Assembly (NCBI RefSeq): GCF_002420705.1
Contig: NZ_DIIM01000013.1
Span: forward strand, 75,702 to 139,701
From: Sphingobacterium sp. UBA5670
GTDB lineage: Bacteria > Bacteroidota > Bacteroidia > Sphingobacteriales > Sphingobacteriaceae
Direction of reading: 5' to 3'
DNA: 64,000 nt
In this document: positions 40,154-50,400 of the stretch, piece by piece
Position numbering within the stretch: position 1 is the stretch's first letter
How the letters are laid out: every line of letters starts with the position of its first letter
Program-made: the position numbers and the translations under genes
Notes under the pieces: generated by a model
Databases searched by the model: none
Told to the model about the DNA's origin: nothing
The model's input: only the letters and a program-made list of their open reading frames with translations

Positions 40154-40303
40154 GACCGTGCTGCACATCAAGATCGATGTTTATACAAGGTACGAAAAAA
40201 AACAGCATCTGGCACGACAATAACGAGCTAAACGGAGCATCTTCCGATAGCCAATGTATAGACAGTTCAGCCGATAAATAGTTTTGGATTCGTACAGCCT
40301 GAT

Positions 40304-40732
40304 TTATTTTTTGCAATGATTGCACACGCCAAGTGCATTTACAGCGATGGCTTCAAGACTAAAGCCCTCTGGAATCGATACTTTTGGTAAGGTCATATCT
40401 TCCAGACAGTATACAGAATTGCATACCCGGCAAATAAAATGTACGTGCTGATCATGATGATCATGTTCCGAACAGTTTGTAGAACACATGGCATAAGTTG
40501 CCGTGCCATGTAAGTCAAAGATTTTATGGATAATCCCTTTCTCTTCAAAACTGGCCAATACGCGGTATAATGTGACACGGTCAATGTCCTTGCCCAGTAA
40601 TTTTTCCAGTTCGGGCTGTGAAATAGCCGAATCTTTTCTCGAAATAATTTCAAGAACCTTTAGCCGTGGCTGGGTAACCTTTAAACTATTTCGTTTGAGG
40701 ATTTCTGGATATACAGTGTTGGAATCTTCCAT
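40304..40732 (-). CDS. Fur-family metal-responsive transcriptional regulator
   Basis: A protein of 142 residues. The N-terminal winged helix (about 10-80, KRNSLKVTQPRLKVLEII, DRVTLYRVLASFEEKGII) and C-terminal dimer/metal domain follow the Fur plan. The His-rich loop SEHDHHDQHVHFICRVC and the two CxxC pairs, CRVC and CNHC, form the metal sites. It may be a Zur or Fur type; sequence alone does not separate them. No metal transporter is adjacent. The downstream small ORF and rnr may be co-transcribed. Confidence 0.9.
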   Translation of the reverse strand: MEDSNTVYPEILKRNSLKVTQPRLKVLEIISRKDSAISQPELEKLLGKDIDRVTLYRVLASFEEKGIIHKIFDLHGTATYAMCSTNCSEHDHHDQHVHFICRVCNSVYCLEDMTLPKVSIPEGFSLEAIAVNALGVCNHCKK

Positions 40733-40930
40733 GGGTTTCTTTCGTTAAGCCTTAGATCAAATACAAACTAAGAGAAATTTACTTTTATTTGCAAGTTTAA
40801 AAAACTGCCCCGCGAATTTATTCATCGCATTTTTCCCTTTAAACATATACATATTGAACTGATACGATTTGATTCAATTATGCAAATATGCTTTTGATAA
40901 TACAAAAATACGGAATCTATTAAAATTAAG
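40733..40930. other. Upstream region of the Fur-family gene
   Basis: A+T-rich, 200 bases, no feature beyond the expected promoter region. No palindromic Fur box is obvious. Confidence 0.4.
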
Positions 40931-40976
40931 AAAACCGATAAGTTTAAGATTCATGTCATCTTACTTATCGGTTTTT
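40931..40976 (-). terminator. Terminator of the transaldolase gene
   Basis: The stem AAAACCGATAAGT/ACTTATCGGTTTT with an inner AAGAT/ATCTT pair has a T5 tail at the right end and A-rich sequence at the left. Confidence 0.88.
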
Positions 40977-41002
40977 CAATGCTATATGAAAATAGAGAGA
41001 TC

Positions 41003-41662
41003 TTATTTGCCGGCAGCTTTAGCATGATCTGCTAAGAACGTCGCCAGACCGCTATCTGTCAATGGGTGTTTCAATAAGGCTACGATCGCTGACAATGGAC
41101 CTGTCATCACATCCGCACCAATTTTAGCACATCCTAAAATGTGTGCACTGTGACGTACAGAAGCTGCTAAAATTTGTGTAGGATAGTTGTAGTTATCATA
41201 GATTAAACGAATATCTTCGATCAGTGCTAATCCATCGGTAGAAATATCATCCAAACGACCGATGAAAGGAGATACATAGGTTGCACCAGCTTTAGCTGCC
41301 AATAGTGCTTGACCAGCTGTAAATACCAATGTACAATTTGTTTTAATACCCTTTTTACTGAAATATTTAATTGCTTTTACGCCATCTTTGATCATAGGGA
41401 CTTTTACAACAATCTTGCTGTCAAGAGCTGCTAACGCTTCTCCTTCTTTAATCATTTCTTCATAAGTTGTAGAAATAACTTCAGCACTTACATCGCCATC
41501 AACGATTGCACAGATCGCTTTATAATGGTTGATTACGTTTTCGTCACCGCTAATACCTTCTTTAGCCATTAAACTTGGATTGGTTGTTACACCGTCTAAT
41601 ACGCCTAAGTCTTGGGCTTCTTTGATTTGTTCTAGGTTCGCTGTGTCAATAAAAAATTTCAT
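41003..41662 (-). CDS. fsa: Transaldolase / fructose-6-phosphate aldolase (TalC/MipB type)
   Basis: Cytoplasmic class I aldolase of 219 residues, the short transaldolase subfamily. MKFFIDTANLEQIKEAQDLG, LDGVTTNPSLMAKEG, the Schiff-base lysine Lys87 in VVKVPM, and KGIKTNCTLVFTAGQALLAA are all standard. In a genome with split transketolase it probably serves the non-oxidative pentose phosphate pathway as transaldolase; fructose-6-phosphate aldolase activity is the alternative. It is monocistronic. Confidence 0.93.
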   Translation of the reverse strand: MKFFIDTANLEQIKEAQDLGVLDGVTTNPSLMAKEGISGDENVINHYKAICAIVDGDVSAEVISTTYEEMIKEGEALAALDSKIVVKVPMIKDGVKAIKYFSKKGIKTNCTLVFTAGQALLAAKAGATYVSPFIGRLDDISTDGLALIEDIRLIYDNYNYPTQILAASVRHSAHILGCAKIGADVMTGPLSAIVALLKHPLTDSGLATFLADHAKAAGK

Positions 41663-41844
41663 TGTGTATGTTATTGAATGGTAATTATTTGATTATTATA
41701 ATGTCCAAAATAATGATGTAAAGTTATTGATTATATTCCAGTATTGAAGCATCGATTTTAATCAATTGCACCATTATTTTTGCAAAAGCGAATCTCTTCT
41801 CCGAATTTTTTGTTATACTTTGTAATATAGTATTATCTTTAAGT

Positions 41845-43065
41845 ATGCAGGTTTTTCGTTCTCTTCATTATAGAAATTTCCGTTTACATGTTATAGGACA
41901 AGCAATCTCCTTGATGGGAACTTGGATGCAACGCATAGCGATCAGTTGGCTTGTCTACGAATTGACGGGATCCGTTTTTTGGCTCGGCTTTGTTCAGTTT
42001 ATCTCCTTATTGCCTTCATTAGTTTTATCACCATTTATTGGGAGTTTTGTTGATAAGCATAAGAAATATAAGTTGGTTTTGCTGACCCAGATTGGTCTGA
42101 TGATACAGGCTGGGATTTTGACTTTAGTTGTTTATCTAAAATGGGAAAGTGTCTTATGGCTTTCCGCATTGGGACTTATACAAGGGGTGATTAATTCATT
42201 TGACGTTTTAGGCCGTCAGTCGCTGATGATGTACTTGGTCGGGGACCGAAAAGATCTGCCAAATGCCATAGCGCTCAATTCCACCATTTTCAATGGCGCA
42301 CGAATGCTAGGGCCTGCAATAGGAGGGATTTTACTGAGTACGTATGGTGAACTTGTCTGTTTTGCCCTCAACTTTATCAGTTTCGTTCCGGTCATTGTTA
42401 CACTATTGATGATGCAGGTGGATGAAACACATGTTCAGCTGAGTAAAGGAAGTAATTGGGAAGGTTTGGTCGAAGGTTTTCGATACCTTAAAAGGTCCCC
42501 GCATATCTCCTCACTCATTATTATCATGACCTTCTCCAGCTTGATTGTTATTCCTTATACTTCGTTGCTGCCCGCCATAGCAAAAGAAATGTTTCATGGC
42601 GATGAGCGTACTTTCTCCTGGTTTGAAAGTGCAGCCGGATTAGGCGCAATGATCGGTGCATTTAATATGGCCCGTTTAAAATCGGGAACGAATTTGCGTT
42701 ATCAAGTTATGGGGGCTGCAGCACTTATGGGAATAGCGTTATTGTTTTTGGCACATTCAAGCATGCTTGAAATGGCACTTGTCTATGTGATGCTGGTATC
42801 TTTTGCCATGATGATGCAAAACTCCAGTATCAATACCTATATTCAGACGCATGCCATACCGATCTATCGGGCTCGCGCTATCTCTTATTACGTTATGGCT
42901 TTTCAGGGAATTTTCCCCATCGGTACATTGATGATTGGCTCCTTAGCAAGCTATTGCGGCCTCAGGGCAACACTATACGTTATGGGTGGATTGGGAATAC
43001 TGATCGCGATAGTTTATTATAGCTATCTGCGGCTCCATATTCATAAGCGGCTATTTAAGTTTTAA
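41845..43065 (+). CDS. MFS transporter, EntS/MFS_3-like
   Basis: Inner-membrane protein of 406 residues with about 12 helices. The opening RSLHYRNFRLHVIGQAISLM and LMGTWMQRIAISWLVYELTG, then SPFIGSFVDKHKKYK (A-motif) and LPNAIALNSTIFNGARMLGP, mark the MFS_3 family, which includes the enterobactin exporter EntS and macrolide pumps. No siderophore genes lie nearby. The last 15 bp overlap the converging protease gene. A near-consensus -7 (TATACTTTG) lies about 30 bp upstream. Confidence 0.88.
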   Translation: MQVFRSLHYRNFRLHVIGQAISLMGTWMQRIAISWLVYELTGSVFWLGFVQFISLLPSLVLSPFIGSFVDKHKKYKLVLLTQIGLMIQAGILTLVVYLKWESVLWLSALGLIQGVINSFDVLGRQSLMMYLVGDRKDLPNAIALNSTIFNGARMLGPAIGGILLSTYGELVCFALNFISFVPVIVTLLMMQVDETHVQLSKGSNWEGLVEGFRYLKRSPHISSLIIIMTFSSLIVIPYTSLLPAIAKEMFHGDERTFSWFESAAGLGAMIGAFNMARLKSGTNLRYQVMGAAALMGIALLFLAHSSMLEMALVYVMLVSFAMMMQNSSINTYIQTHAIPIYRARAISYYVMAFQGIFPIGTLMIGSLASYCGLRATLYVMGGLGILIAIVYYSYLRLHIHKRLFKF

Positions 43066-43560
43066 TTTTCGGGTTCTTAATTTTAATGTACGGTTGGCAT
43101 AATCAATGACGGCACCATAATCGGCAAAAATATCTCCACCCAATACCCCGATTACAGGATCTAGATCCATTTGCTGATAGGCATAGTTGATTGAACTTAA
43201 ATCCAGCACCGCAGTATTCAATTTTTTTATCTGCCATTCGCCTATTTTCAGACTTGGAATTTTCATATTAAAACTCTCCATTGAATTGGTGCCAAGTCCT
43301 GTCGACAATGTTTCAGAAGGTTCAAGCTGCAATTGGTCTTCCAAAAGATGGCCCAATTGTGTTTTATCAAATACAGTTTTAGAAGCCCCAGTATCAATCA
43401 CCATCTTGAACGAACGATTATATATTTCTACATCAACTAAAATGTGTGTGCCCTGGCCTTGCAAATCCAATAATTGAAATGGTACTGTTGTCATATCTCC
43501 AAACATACCCAAAAATTCCCTTAAAAAAGAAATTTTAAACATGGTAATGAGTTTATACAA
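43051..43560 (-). CDS. Retropepsin-like aspartyl protease domain protein
   Basis: A protein of up to 169 residues with one copy of the clan AA aspartic protease fold: MVIDTGASKTVFDKTQL (the catalytic DTGA), the flap region, and PVIGVLGGDIFADYGAVIDY (the hydrophobic-hydrophobic-Gly motif). Like retropepsins it would need to dimerise. No signal peptide or membrane helix. Starts at 43560, 43542, 43506 and 43494 are all possible; the domain itself begins after the last. Bacterial members include soluble and membrane-linked enzymes of mostly unknown target. Confidence 0.8.
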   Translation of the reverse strand: MYKLITMFKISFLREFLGMFGDMTTVPFQLLDLQGQGTHILVDVEIYNRSFKMVIDTGASKTVFDKTQLGHLLEDQLQLEPSETLSTGLGTNSMESFNMKIPSLKIGEWQIKKLNTAVLDLSSINYAYQQMDLDPVIGVLGGDIFADYGAVIDYANRTLKLRTRKLKLK

Positions 43561-43634
43561 GGAACTGGAATTTGTCTGTCAGATCTATGTTTTTTGCTGC
43601 TTCATTTTTCCCAACCATATTAGGTAAAGCGGAC

Positions 43635-43803
43635 TGAAGGTTCTTTCTGGTCAATAAAACAAGTGTTGCGGGCTCATCGATACTTTAATGAGAAAAAGAT
43701 CAGGAAACAGGTAATTTCAAAAAAACTTTGATGATTCCTTTGGATCAACAACAGGCATGAAAGTTCTTGATGGCCTTTGAAAACAGGCACTTTCAGAAAA
43801 AAA
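43635..43803. repeat. Hairpin repeat region downstream of mdh (two related copies)
   Basis: 43635-43657 is identical, over 23 bases, to 62173-62195 downstream of sucB. 43788-43803 is identical, over 16 bases, to 62203-62218. The copy at 43758-43795 folds as TGAAAGT...ACTTTCA with an inner GCCT/AGGC stem. It leads straight into the mdh terminator. Confidence 0.65.
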
Positions 43804-43830
43804 GCTATTACTCATGGAATAATAGCCTTT
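43797..43830 (-). terminator. Terminator of mdh
   Basis: AAAGGCTATTA/TAATAGCTTTT on the minus strand with one wobble, a 9-nt loop and a T7 tail. Confidence 0.85.
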
Positions 43831-43853
43831 CTTAATATTTGTTATTTTATGGA

Positions 43854-44792
43854 TTACAAAGCATTAATTTCTTTGAGTACATTATTCATTGTACGTACGG
43901 CATCTGCACTTTTGCTGAATTTTTCTTTTTCCTCTTCATCCAATTTTAGGGGTACGATCCGGTCCCATCCTTTTTTATTGATGATTACTGGTACGCCAAG
44001 ATTAATATCTTCCTGGCCAAATTCACCTTCCAGATAGACGGAAGCCGTAAATAATTTACCTTGATCGCGGACGATGCTTTCGACAACTGCAGCGGTTGCC
44101 GCTCCGGGAGCATACCAAGCCGAAGTTCCAATTAGACTAGTCAGTGTTGCTCCGCCCACCATGGTTTTATGTACAATTTCCTCCTGCTCTTCTGCTGTAA
44201 GGAAATCCGTTACCGGAATGCTGTTCCACGTGGAGTGCTTGATAAGTGGAATCATTGTTGTATCTCCATGGCCACCAATGACAATGGCATTGAGGTCCGC
44301 TGCAGAAGCATTCAGTTTTTCACTCAACTGATATTTGAATCGGGCCGAATCCAATGTCCCCCCCATACCAATAATCCTATTTTTAGGCAGTCCGCTTGAT
44401 TTCAGCGCTAGGTAAGTCATGGTATCCATTGGGTTGGAAACGATAACAATAATAATGTCTGGCGAATATTTAACTAAGTTTTCTACAACCGACTTAACAA
44501 TATTTGCATTTGTTCCAATTAATTCTTCGCGTGTCATCCCTGGTTTCCGTGGAATCCCCGAGGTAATGACGGCAACAGTAGAACCTGCAGTTGACAGATA
44601 GTCATTGGTTACTCCTTTGATTTTAGACTCAAACCCCAATAAAGCTGCGGTTTGTGCCATATCTTGCGCTTTGCCTTCCGCAAACCCTTCTTTAATATCC
44701 AATAATACAATCTCTTCGGCGACGTTTCGACGGATTAAATTGTCCGCTGTAGTTGCTCCTACAGCTCCTGCACCAACAATAGTTACTTTCAT
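43854..44792 (-). CDS. mdh: Malate dehydrogenase
   Basis: NAD-dependent oxidation of malate to oxaloacetate in the TCA cycle. 312 residues, of the LDH-like MDH branch: KVTIVGAGAVGATTADNL (Rossmann loop), ITSGIPRKPGMTREELIGTN, VSNPMDTMTYLALKSSGLP, and GGHGDTTMIPL with the catalytic His175. The arginine that distinguishes malate from lactate is visible in PRKPGMTRE. It stands alone. Confidence 0.96.
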   Translation of the reverse strand: MKVTIVGAGAVGATTADNLIRRNVAEEIVLLDIKEGFAEGKAQDMAQTAALLGFESKIKGVTNDYLSTAGSTVAVITSGIPRKPGMTREELIGTNANIVKSVVENLVKYSPDIIIVIVSNPMDTMTYLALKSSGLPKNRIIGMGGTLDSARFKYQLSEKLNASAADLNAIVIGGHGDTTMIPLIKHSTWNSIPVTDFLTAEEQEEIVHKTMVGGATLTSLIGTSAWYAPGAATAAVVESIVRDQGKLFTASVYLEGEFGQEDINLGVPVIINKKGWDRIVPLKLDEEEKEKFSKSADAVRTMNNVLKEINAL

Positions 44793-45104
44793 ATGTAAAT
44801 TATTTGTTTATTCATGAGCTAATTTTTCCGCTTAAGAATTCATGCTGCCTTCGGCGGTTTTATGGCCATATGAAATATCCAGTCTACTTTCAAGAATGCC
44901 TGGACTATTTTCTCGCTTGGATATTTCATGTGCATTTATGTGGATTAGTAAATAATTCTTGAATTTAATGAATTATTGTCAGTAAATCAATGTATTTCGT
45001 AGGAATAACTCGTTTTTTGACATAAGCAATACGACCTCAATTTGTTCGGGAGAACGGCGCCTGTTAAAACGGTGCAATGACAGCAATCAACCACTAAATA
45101 GTCA
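44793..45104. other. Intergenic region upstream of mdh, rich in inverted repeats
   Basis: 15-bp arms 44867-44881 and 44918-44932 (one mismatch) enclose an inner AGTC/GACT pair. A perfect AATAATTC/GAATTATT repeat lies near 44948-44975. No ORF and no exact -7 box. Confidence 0.6.
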
Positions 45105-45144
45105 TAAAAAAGCGGCTCGAAATTCCTTCAAGCCGCTTATTTTA
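45105..45144 (-). terminator. Terminator of tamB-tamL
   Basis: The stem AAGCGGCT/AGCCGCTT has a 13-nt loop and T6 in the minus direction. Confidence 0.88.
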
Positions 45145-45167
45145 TCTTGTAAATCAAATCCCGTAGC

Positions 45168-47474
45168 CTAGAAAGGATATCCGATGGCTAAGTTGAACAT
45201 CAAGTTATCCTTGCGCCATTTTGAACTTCCAAAGTCAATATCCTTAAACACCCAACGCTCTCCTTTGGGCAGATAGGGGATACGGAACGGTATTGACATA
45301 TCTGTACGGATGATTAAGAAAGTAAAGTCGAAGCGCAGTCCTGCTCCACCACCAACGGCTAATTCATTTAAAAAGTTCTTGCTGAACTTGCCGCCCGGTT
45401 TGTTGACATCCTCTCGCTGTAACCATACGTTCCCCGCATCAATGAAGGCAGCCCAGTGCACAAAGCCCGCCAGTTTGGCTCTATATTCCGTATTTAGTTC
45501 GAGTTTAATATCACCCGTCTGGTCGGCATAGAAGAGTCCATTGCTTAATTTTTCGGGAGCTACAGTTCCGGGGCCGATCGCACGGGCACCAAAGGCACGG
45601 ATACTATTTGGGCCACCCACATAATATTGTTTTAAATAGGGGAGAGAGCGCGAGTTGCCATAGGAATAACTTAAGCCCAGACTGACCCGTGATGCAAGCT
45701 GCGAATTCTCGGATAGTTTGAGATAGTGCCTGCCGTCACCACTGATCTTGATATATTGGGAGAAATAGGCATCAAACAATTTGAAGGTTTTTCCTTTATT
45801 GAAATCTGCTCCTTTTATCAATCCGAGTATATTTCCCGATAGATCCAGATTGCCTTTGAAATAAAAGGTGTTTTTCAGATGCTGCTTCATCGTATTTTGA
45901 AACGTGAAGTTGTAGTTTGGACCAATCGTAAATTGTGGGTCGATAGCATGTCTTAAGGCCGGAATAGTATCCATTTGCTTTTGGTAATTTTCCGAAATGC
46001 CTTTAGGTTGGACATAGGTAATCTCCATTAAAGCAAGATCGTGCTGCTTTTCCTCCGACTCTTGCCAGATATAACCGTAATCCAGTGCGATGGAGTTGAG
46101 GGTATAGGCTTTACGGCGATTTAAAAATTCATAGCGGCCTTTTACATAAGTCTTCGGGATAAAACGTCGTGTAGGTGAAATCCTCCCAAAGGGGGATAAT
46201 ATGCGTGGGAAGGTTAAAGTAGCCTCCATCCCGTAGCGATAATAACTCGAATTGAGATCCGCAGATCCACCTGTTTGCGTTTCATAACCTCCGAACACAT
46301 TAAAACTTAATTGCTCTGCGCCTTTAAACGCATTACGTAAAGTCCAGTTGACATTGACCTCGGTACCATTGTACACCGAAGCCATTTTTCCCAAAAGTTC
46401 TACCCGAAGTGATTTTTTTGGTAACGGTGTTAGGTAATAATAGACATCTAATGCATTCGGCACCTCTTTGCTGTCTACAAAATTGTTTTTAACAAATTTC
46501 CAGCTATTGAGGTTCACGAGATGACTGATGGTCTGGTTATGCGCGTTACGATTGTATACATCACCGGGGTGGAAGAAAATATGATTCGCGATAACAGGCT
46601 TTCTATAAAGATGCTGGCGGTCTATAAAGTAATAGCTGCTATCATACAATTCTGCATTACGGGTAGACCTTTGATAACCCGTGCTTGTTTCTGTGTAGTT
46701 GGGGTAAATGTAGATTTTATTGATCTTTGAGGGAACCCTCGCCTGTGCCGGTGTTTCCTTCTTCACTGTAACATACATGTCGACCCTGTTGTTCCGATTG
46801 GAACTGTCCACCTGAACAAGGATGTAGTCGGGACTGAAATAATAATACCCTTTATTCTTGAGGTCATTATCAATGCGGTCACGCTCATTTAGGATAACAT
46901 CTAAGCTGTAGTTCTTACCCACCTGTAATAGACTTTTGTCAGAACTTGAACGGATGTCTTTACCCAGTTGCGTCGTGCTGTCAATATCAAATTTAACCGA
47001 TCGTATTCGGTAGATCAGATTGGGCTTGGCTGTATAGTTGATCGTTGCTTTTTTGTTTTCAACTAAGGTGTCGGATTTTACTTCTGCATTAAAGAAACCG
47101 AAATTCTCCAAGCGATTGCGCAATAGATTTTCATTGTACTCGCGATTGACATCACTCAATAACACCGGTTCTTCACCGATTTTCTTAAAGAATTTTTTGA
47201 TGATGTTCTTCCCTGCGGAATCTCCGGCCATATTGTTGAAGTACAACTTGAATGGTACCCCAGCCAGCCGTTTATTAGGCTTGGGCATCAGCGCTGCTTC
47301 TAGATGGGTCGCAATCTTTTCCTTATTTTCTTTTGAAATGGTATCCGAATCGACAATGACATTGCCCTTCACGTATAAGCTTTCACCTTCTTTCAAGTTC
47401 TTGGTGGAAGAACAGGAAGCTATAAACGCAGCCAGGGAAACTATTCCAATAATATATTTTAGTTTAGCCTGCAT
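45168..47474 (-). CDS. tamL: TamL: Omp85-family outer-membrane lipoprotein (TamA homologue)
   Basis: A protein of 768 residues. The signal peptide ends FIASC, a lipobox, followed by POTRA-like repeats (about 25-400) and a C-terminal Omp85 beta-barrel. The barrel has LPYLKQYYVGGPNSIRAFGA (the RGF-type loop appears as IRAFGAR) and ends in the strand NLMFNLAIGYPF. In Bacteroidota this lipid-anchored TamA variant sits next to tamB; together they move outer-membrane components across the periplasm. The start at 47474 is chosen because AAAGGAG lies six bases upstream; it overlaps the tamB stop by 11 bp. Confidence 0.88.
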   Translation of the reverse strand: MQAKLKYIIGIVSLAAFIASCSSTKNLKEGESLYVKGNVIVDSDTISKENKEKIATHLEAALMPKPNKRLAGVPFKLYFNNMAGDSAGKNIIKKFFKKIGEEPVLLSDVNREYNENLLRNRLENFGFFNAEVKSDTLVENKKATINYTAKPNLIYRIRSVKFDIDSTTQLGKDIRSSSDKSLLQVGKNYSLDVILNERDRIDNDLKNKGYYYFSPDYILVQVDSSNRNNRVDMYVTVKKETPAQARVPSKINKIYIYPNYTETSTGYQRSTRNAELYDSSYYFIDRQHLYRKPVIANHIFFHPGDVYNRNAHNQTISHLVNLNSWKFVKNNFVDSKEVPNALDVYYYLTPLPKKSLRVELLGKMASVYNGTEVNVNWTLRNAFKGAEQLSFNVFGGYETQTGGSADLNSSYYRYGMEATLTFPRILSPFGRISPTRRFIPKTYVKGRYEFLNRRKAYTLNSIALDYGYIWQESEEKQHDLALMEITYVQPKGISENYQKQMDTIPALRHAIDPQFTIGPNYNFTFQNTMKQHLKNTFYFKGNLDLSGNILGLIKGADFNKGKTFKLFDAYFSQYIKISGDGRHYLKLSENSQLASRVSLGLSYSYGNSRSLPYLKQYYVGGPNSIRAFGARAIGPGTVAPEKLSNGLFYADQTGDIKLELNTEYRAKLAGFVHWAAFIDAGNVWLQREDVNKPGGKFSKNFLNELAVGGGAGLRFDFTFLIIRTDMSIPFRIPYLPKGERWVFKDIDFGSSKWRKDNLMFNLAIGYPF

Positions 47475-50400
47475 GATAACTCCTTTCTTCATCTTCATTT
47501 TTTATCGCTGTGGTTCTGATCGTATCTAAATTTGATTTTGGACTATCGCTTTTCGGCGTACTTTTAGTGGAGTCCAGCTGTTGTTTACGTTTCTCTTTTT
47601 CTCTATCTTCTATGCGTTTTCTGTACTCAGGGCTGTGGATCATCAAACTGTCCCGAATGACCGTGCGTACACTGTCCCGATAGACCGAATCGGTTTCCAT
47701 ACGTTCCACATCAAAGCGTTTTCTGAAACCTTTGCTATTGGTGTCATAGTACTCTTTGAGTTTTTTCGAACTCATCCAGATTTCCTTAAATCTGTTGTAA
47801 TCCATATTGATGATAAATCCGATACCTGTCTCAACATATTGTCCCTGGAGTGTAACTTGATATTGATTTTTACGATACACCCGCGCAAAATAGCGGCCAT
47901 CTTGCGAAAGTTGATAATCCAATTGGATATCCCCAGCAATATTATTGGCTGTTTCTCCCGGACGTGTATTTCCTTCAACTTCAAAATTAGAACCTACAGT
48001 AATTTTTAACCGGTCGTTTAAGAGCATTTTAGATACCCCGATATTCAGATCGGTCCGGGTTTGTCCGGCTCCAGTAGCGTAATCCTCTTCCGAAGTCAGG
48101 TTGAAATCCAATTCTACTCCTGTGATAAGCTCGGAGGCAAGGCGGTTCAATTGACCGCTTAGGAATGAACTGATGCTATTTCTAACAATGGCTTCGGTAC
48201 CACCACCACCAGATAAACTCTCAAACGGATTGGTCGACATAAAGCGTCCCAACACGATCAGTGAAAATACCTGTTTGTTGAGTTCCGAAGGATTTTCACG
48301 TAAAGTGGTCAGGGCATTATTGACTTTGCTGATCACATCCTGGGAAACGACAGAGTTATTTTCGTCCAGATCGATATCAAAATTAAGTTGCGGCTGGAAC
48401 AATTTGTCCGTTATTTTCAATAATACGTTGAATGGTATACGTTGCTTGTACAGGTTTGCATTTTCCGATCCCAGCTGCGTGGCGACAAGTTCCAGTGTGG
48501 GAGCTTTCGTCGTATATGCTGCTGTAATATTGAGCTGTGCATCCAATGGATCACCGTTCCAGGTGATGGTACTGCCTTTGCGGAAAGTAAAGTCTTTTTT
48601 CACTGGGCCAAAACTGAACGAGTAACTACCTTTGTCTACGGTGAAGGTACCTGAAAGTGTAATTTTACTACTCGCATCAATACCTGCGTTCAGCTCCGCT
48701 TCACCTTGAATATTCAGGGCGTCCTGTGAACCCGCATCCAAGAGTATCTTAAACTTAGCGTCTTTATCCGTTTGAAGATTAAGATCCACATCCATTCCCG
48801 TTAATCGGGTTACAGTCATGGAATCCAATTTAGCAAATACATTAGCTCTAGTGGTGTCACTTTTATCCACAAATTCAACAACGCCTTTGCGGTCTGCCAT
48901 TCCCGGATCCTCATTTGGCATCACGAAGGTAAAGTCTGTATCGTCCAATACTTTGATTGTTCCATCAACGACAGGCTTATCAAGATTTCCTCTTATACGG
49001 AGGTTGGAGGTAAGATACATTTTACCATAGAACATGTCGTTGTCACTTTGCGTTGAATTGAGTACCTCAAAATTGTCGGTGTTGATATTGAGGTTAAAAT
49101 CAAAATCAGTGTATGTTTTGGTCTCAATGGACCCTGTTACTTTGGCAATATTTCCTTTTTTGTCTTCTAGAGCAAATTTAGGGAACGTAATACCTCTTTC
49201 ATCCAAGTGAATGGTTTCGTCTTTGGCTTTGAAGAGCGCATTTAGCATCGCAATATTGAATTGTGCCTCCTTGAACTTGACATCGCCATTAATGAGCGGT
49301 TTAGAAGGTGATCCGGTTATTTTTAACTGACCTTCCAGATTTCCCTTAGAATCTTTCAGATACCCTAAGCTGAATGCTTGAACCGTTTGCATCGTAAGCG
49401 GAGCAATATCTAAGGTGAAATCTAAGCTTGCCTCTCCCTTGGGCGGATTGACAAAATCACCGCTTAACACAACATTATTGCCATTTTCACTGATGCTGAT
49501 ATTGGCATTATATGTATTTTCTTTTTCATTATTCACTTTAATGTTGACATTACCAACCGTGTCCTTTCCAATATAGAACTTGTCGATCACCAGGTCTGAT
49601 ACAAATACCGGGCTACTTTCTAAACGTGAAATGGTTGCTTGACCGTTTACTCCGCCACCAAGATCGATTGTCTCACTTTCGAGCATTTTACTTAAAGTCT
49701 CTATGCGGAAATTCTTAAATGCAATGTTGAGTGGTGAATTGAGTACGCTATCTTGTGATGATATACTCAGCTCCTGTCCTTTATTGCTTAAAATAAACTC
49801 ATTGGCCTGAATACCTGTACTCCCGAATTTGAGAACGTTGTTTGGATTGATTGTCCACTTGTCGTAATTCAGCATAAGTCCATCTTGCAGTAAACTGAAA
49901 ACAAATGCGCCGTTATCAACACGCATATTGGCGCCCAGATGATACTGCTCTTTCTCTTTCTTATCTTTGATCCAAAGTCCAAAGTCTAAATTGTTTTGGA
50001 TGACTTTCCCACTGAATACTGTATTCACCAATTCGATATTGCTCACCTTGATTTTATTGATCAGTGCCGAGTAGTAGAGTGTGCTGTCCAGGGTATTGAT
50101 ATCTAAGGTAACGTTATTAATCTCGGTACCATTATAGATCATCTTGGGGGCATCCAATTTGGCGAGAATGGTTTTTGATTGACTGTTGAACATACCATCC
50201 AACGTAATATCAGACATTTCAGTCAGTTCTGGCAGGAAATCCTTGATAAATTTGGTTCTGTTCAATTGAGCCGAAAACTCGATACTCTGAGGCTCATACT
50301 TGGGAACTTTAACAGCTTGGCCTGGTTGGTAATATACCTGCAAGATGTCTTGAATGGCATTCTGCAATTCTAAAATTTTGTATTTTCCGACTAAGTGGGC

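Noticed and set aside
40143..40325. 60-codon minus-strand frame overlapping the end of the Fur-family gene
   Set aside because: It overlaps the regulator at one end and the small basic ORF at the other, and lacks coding character.
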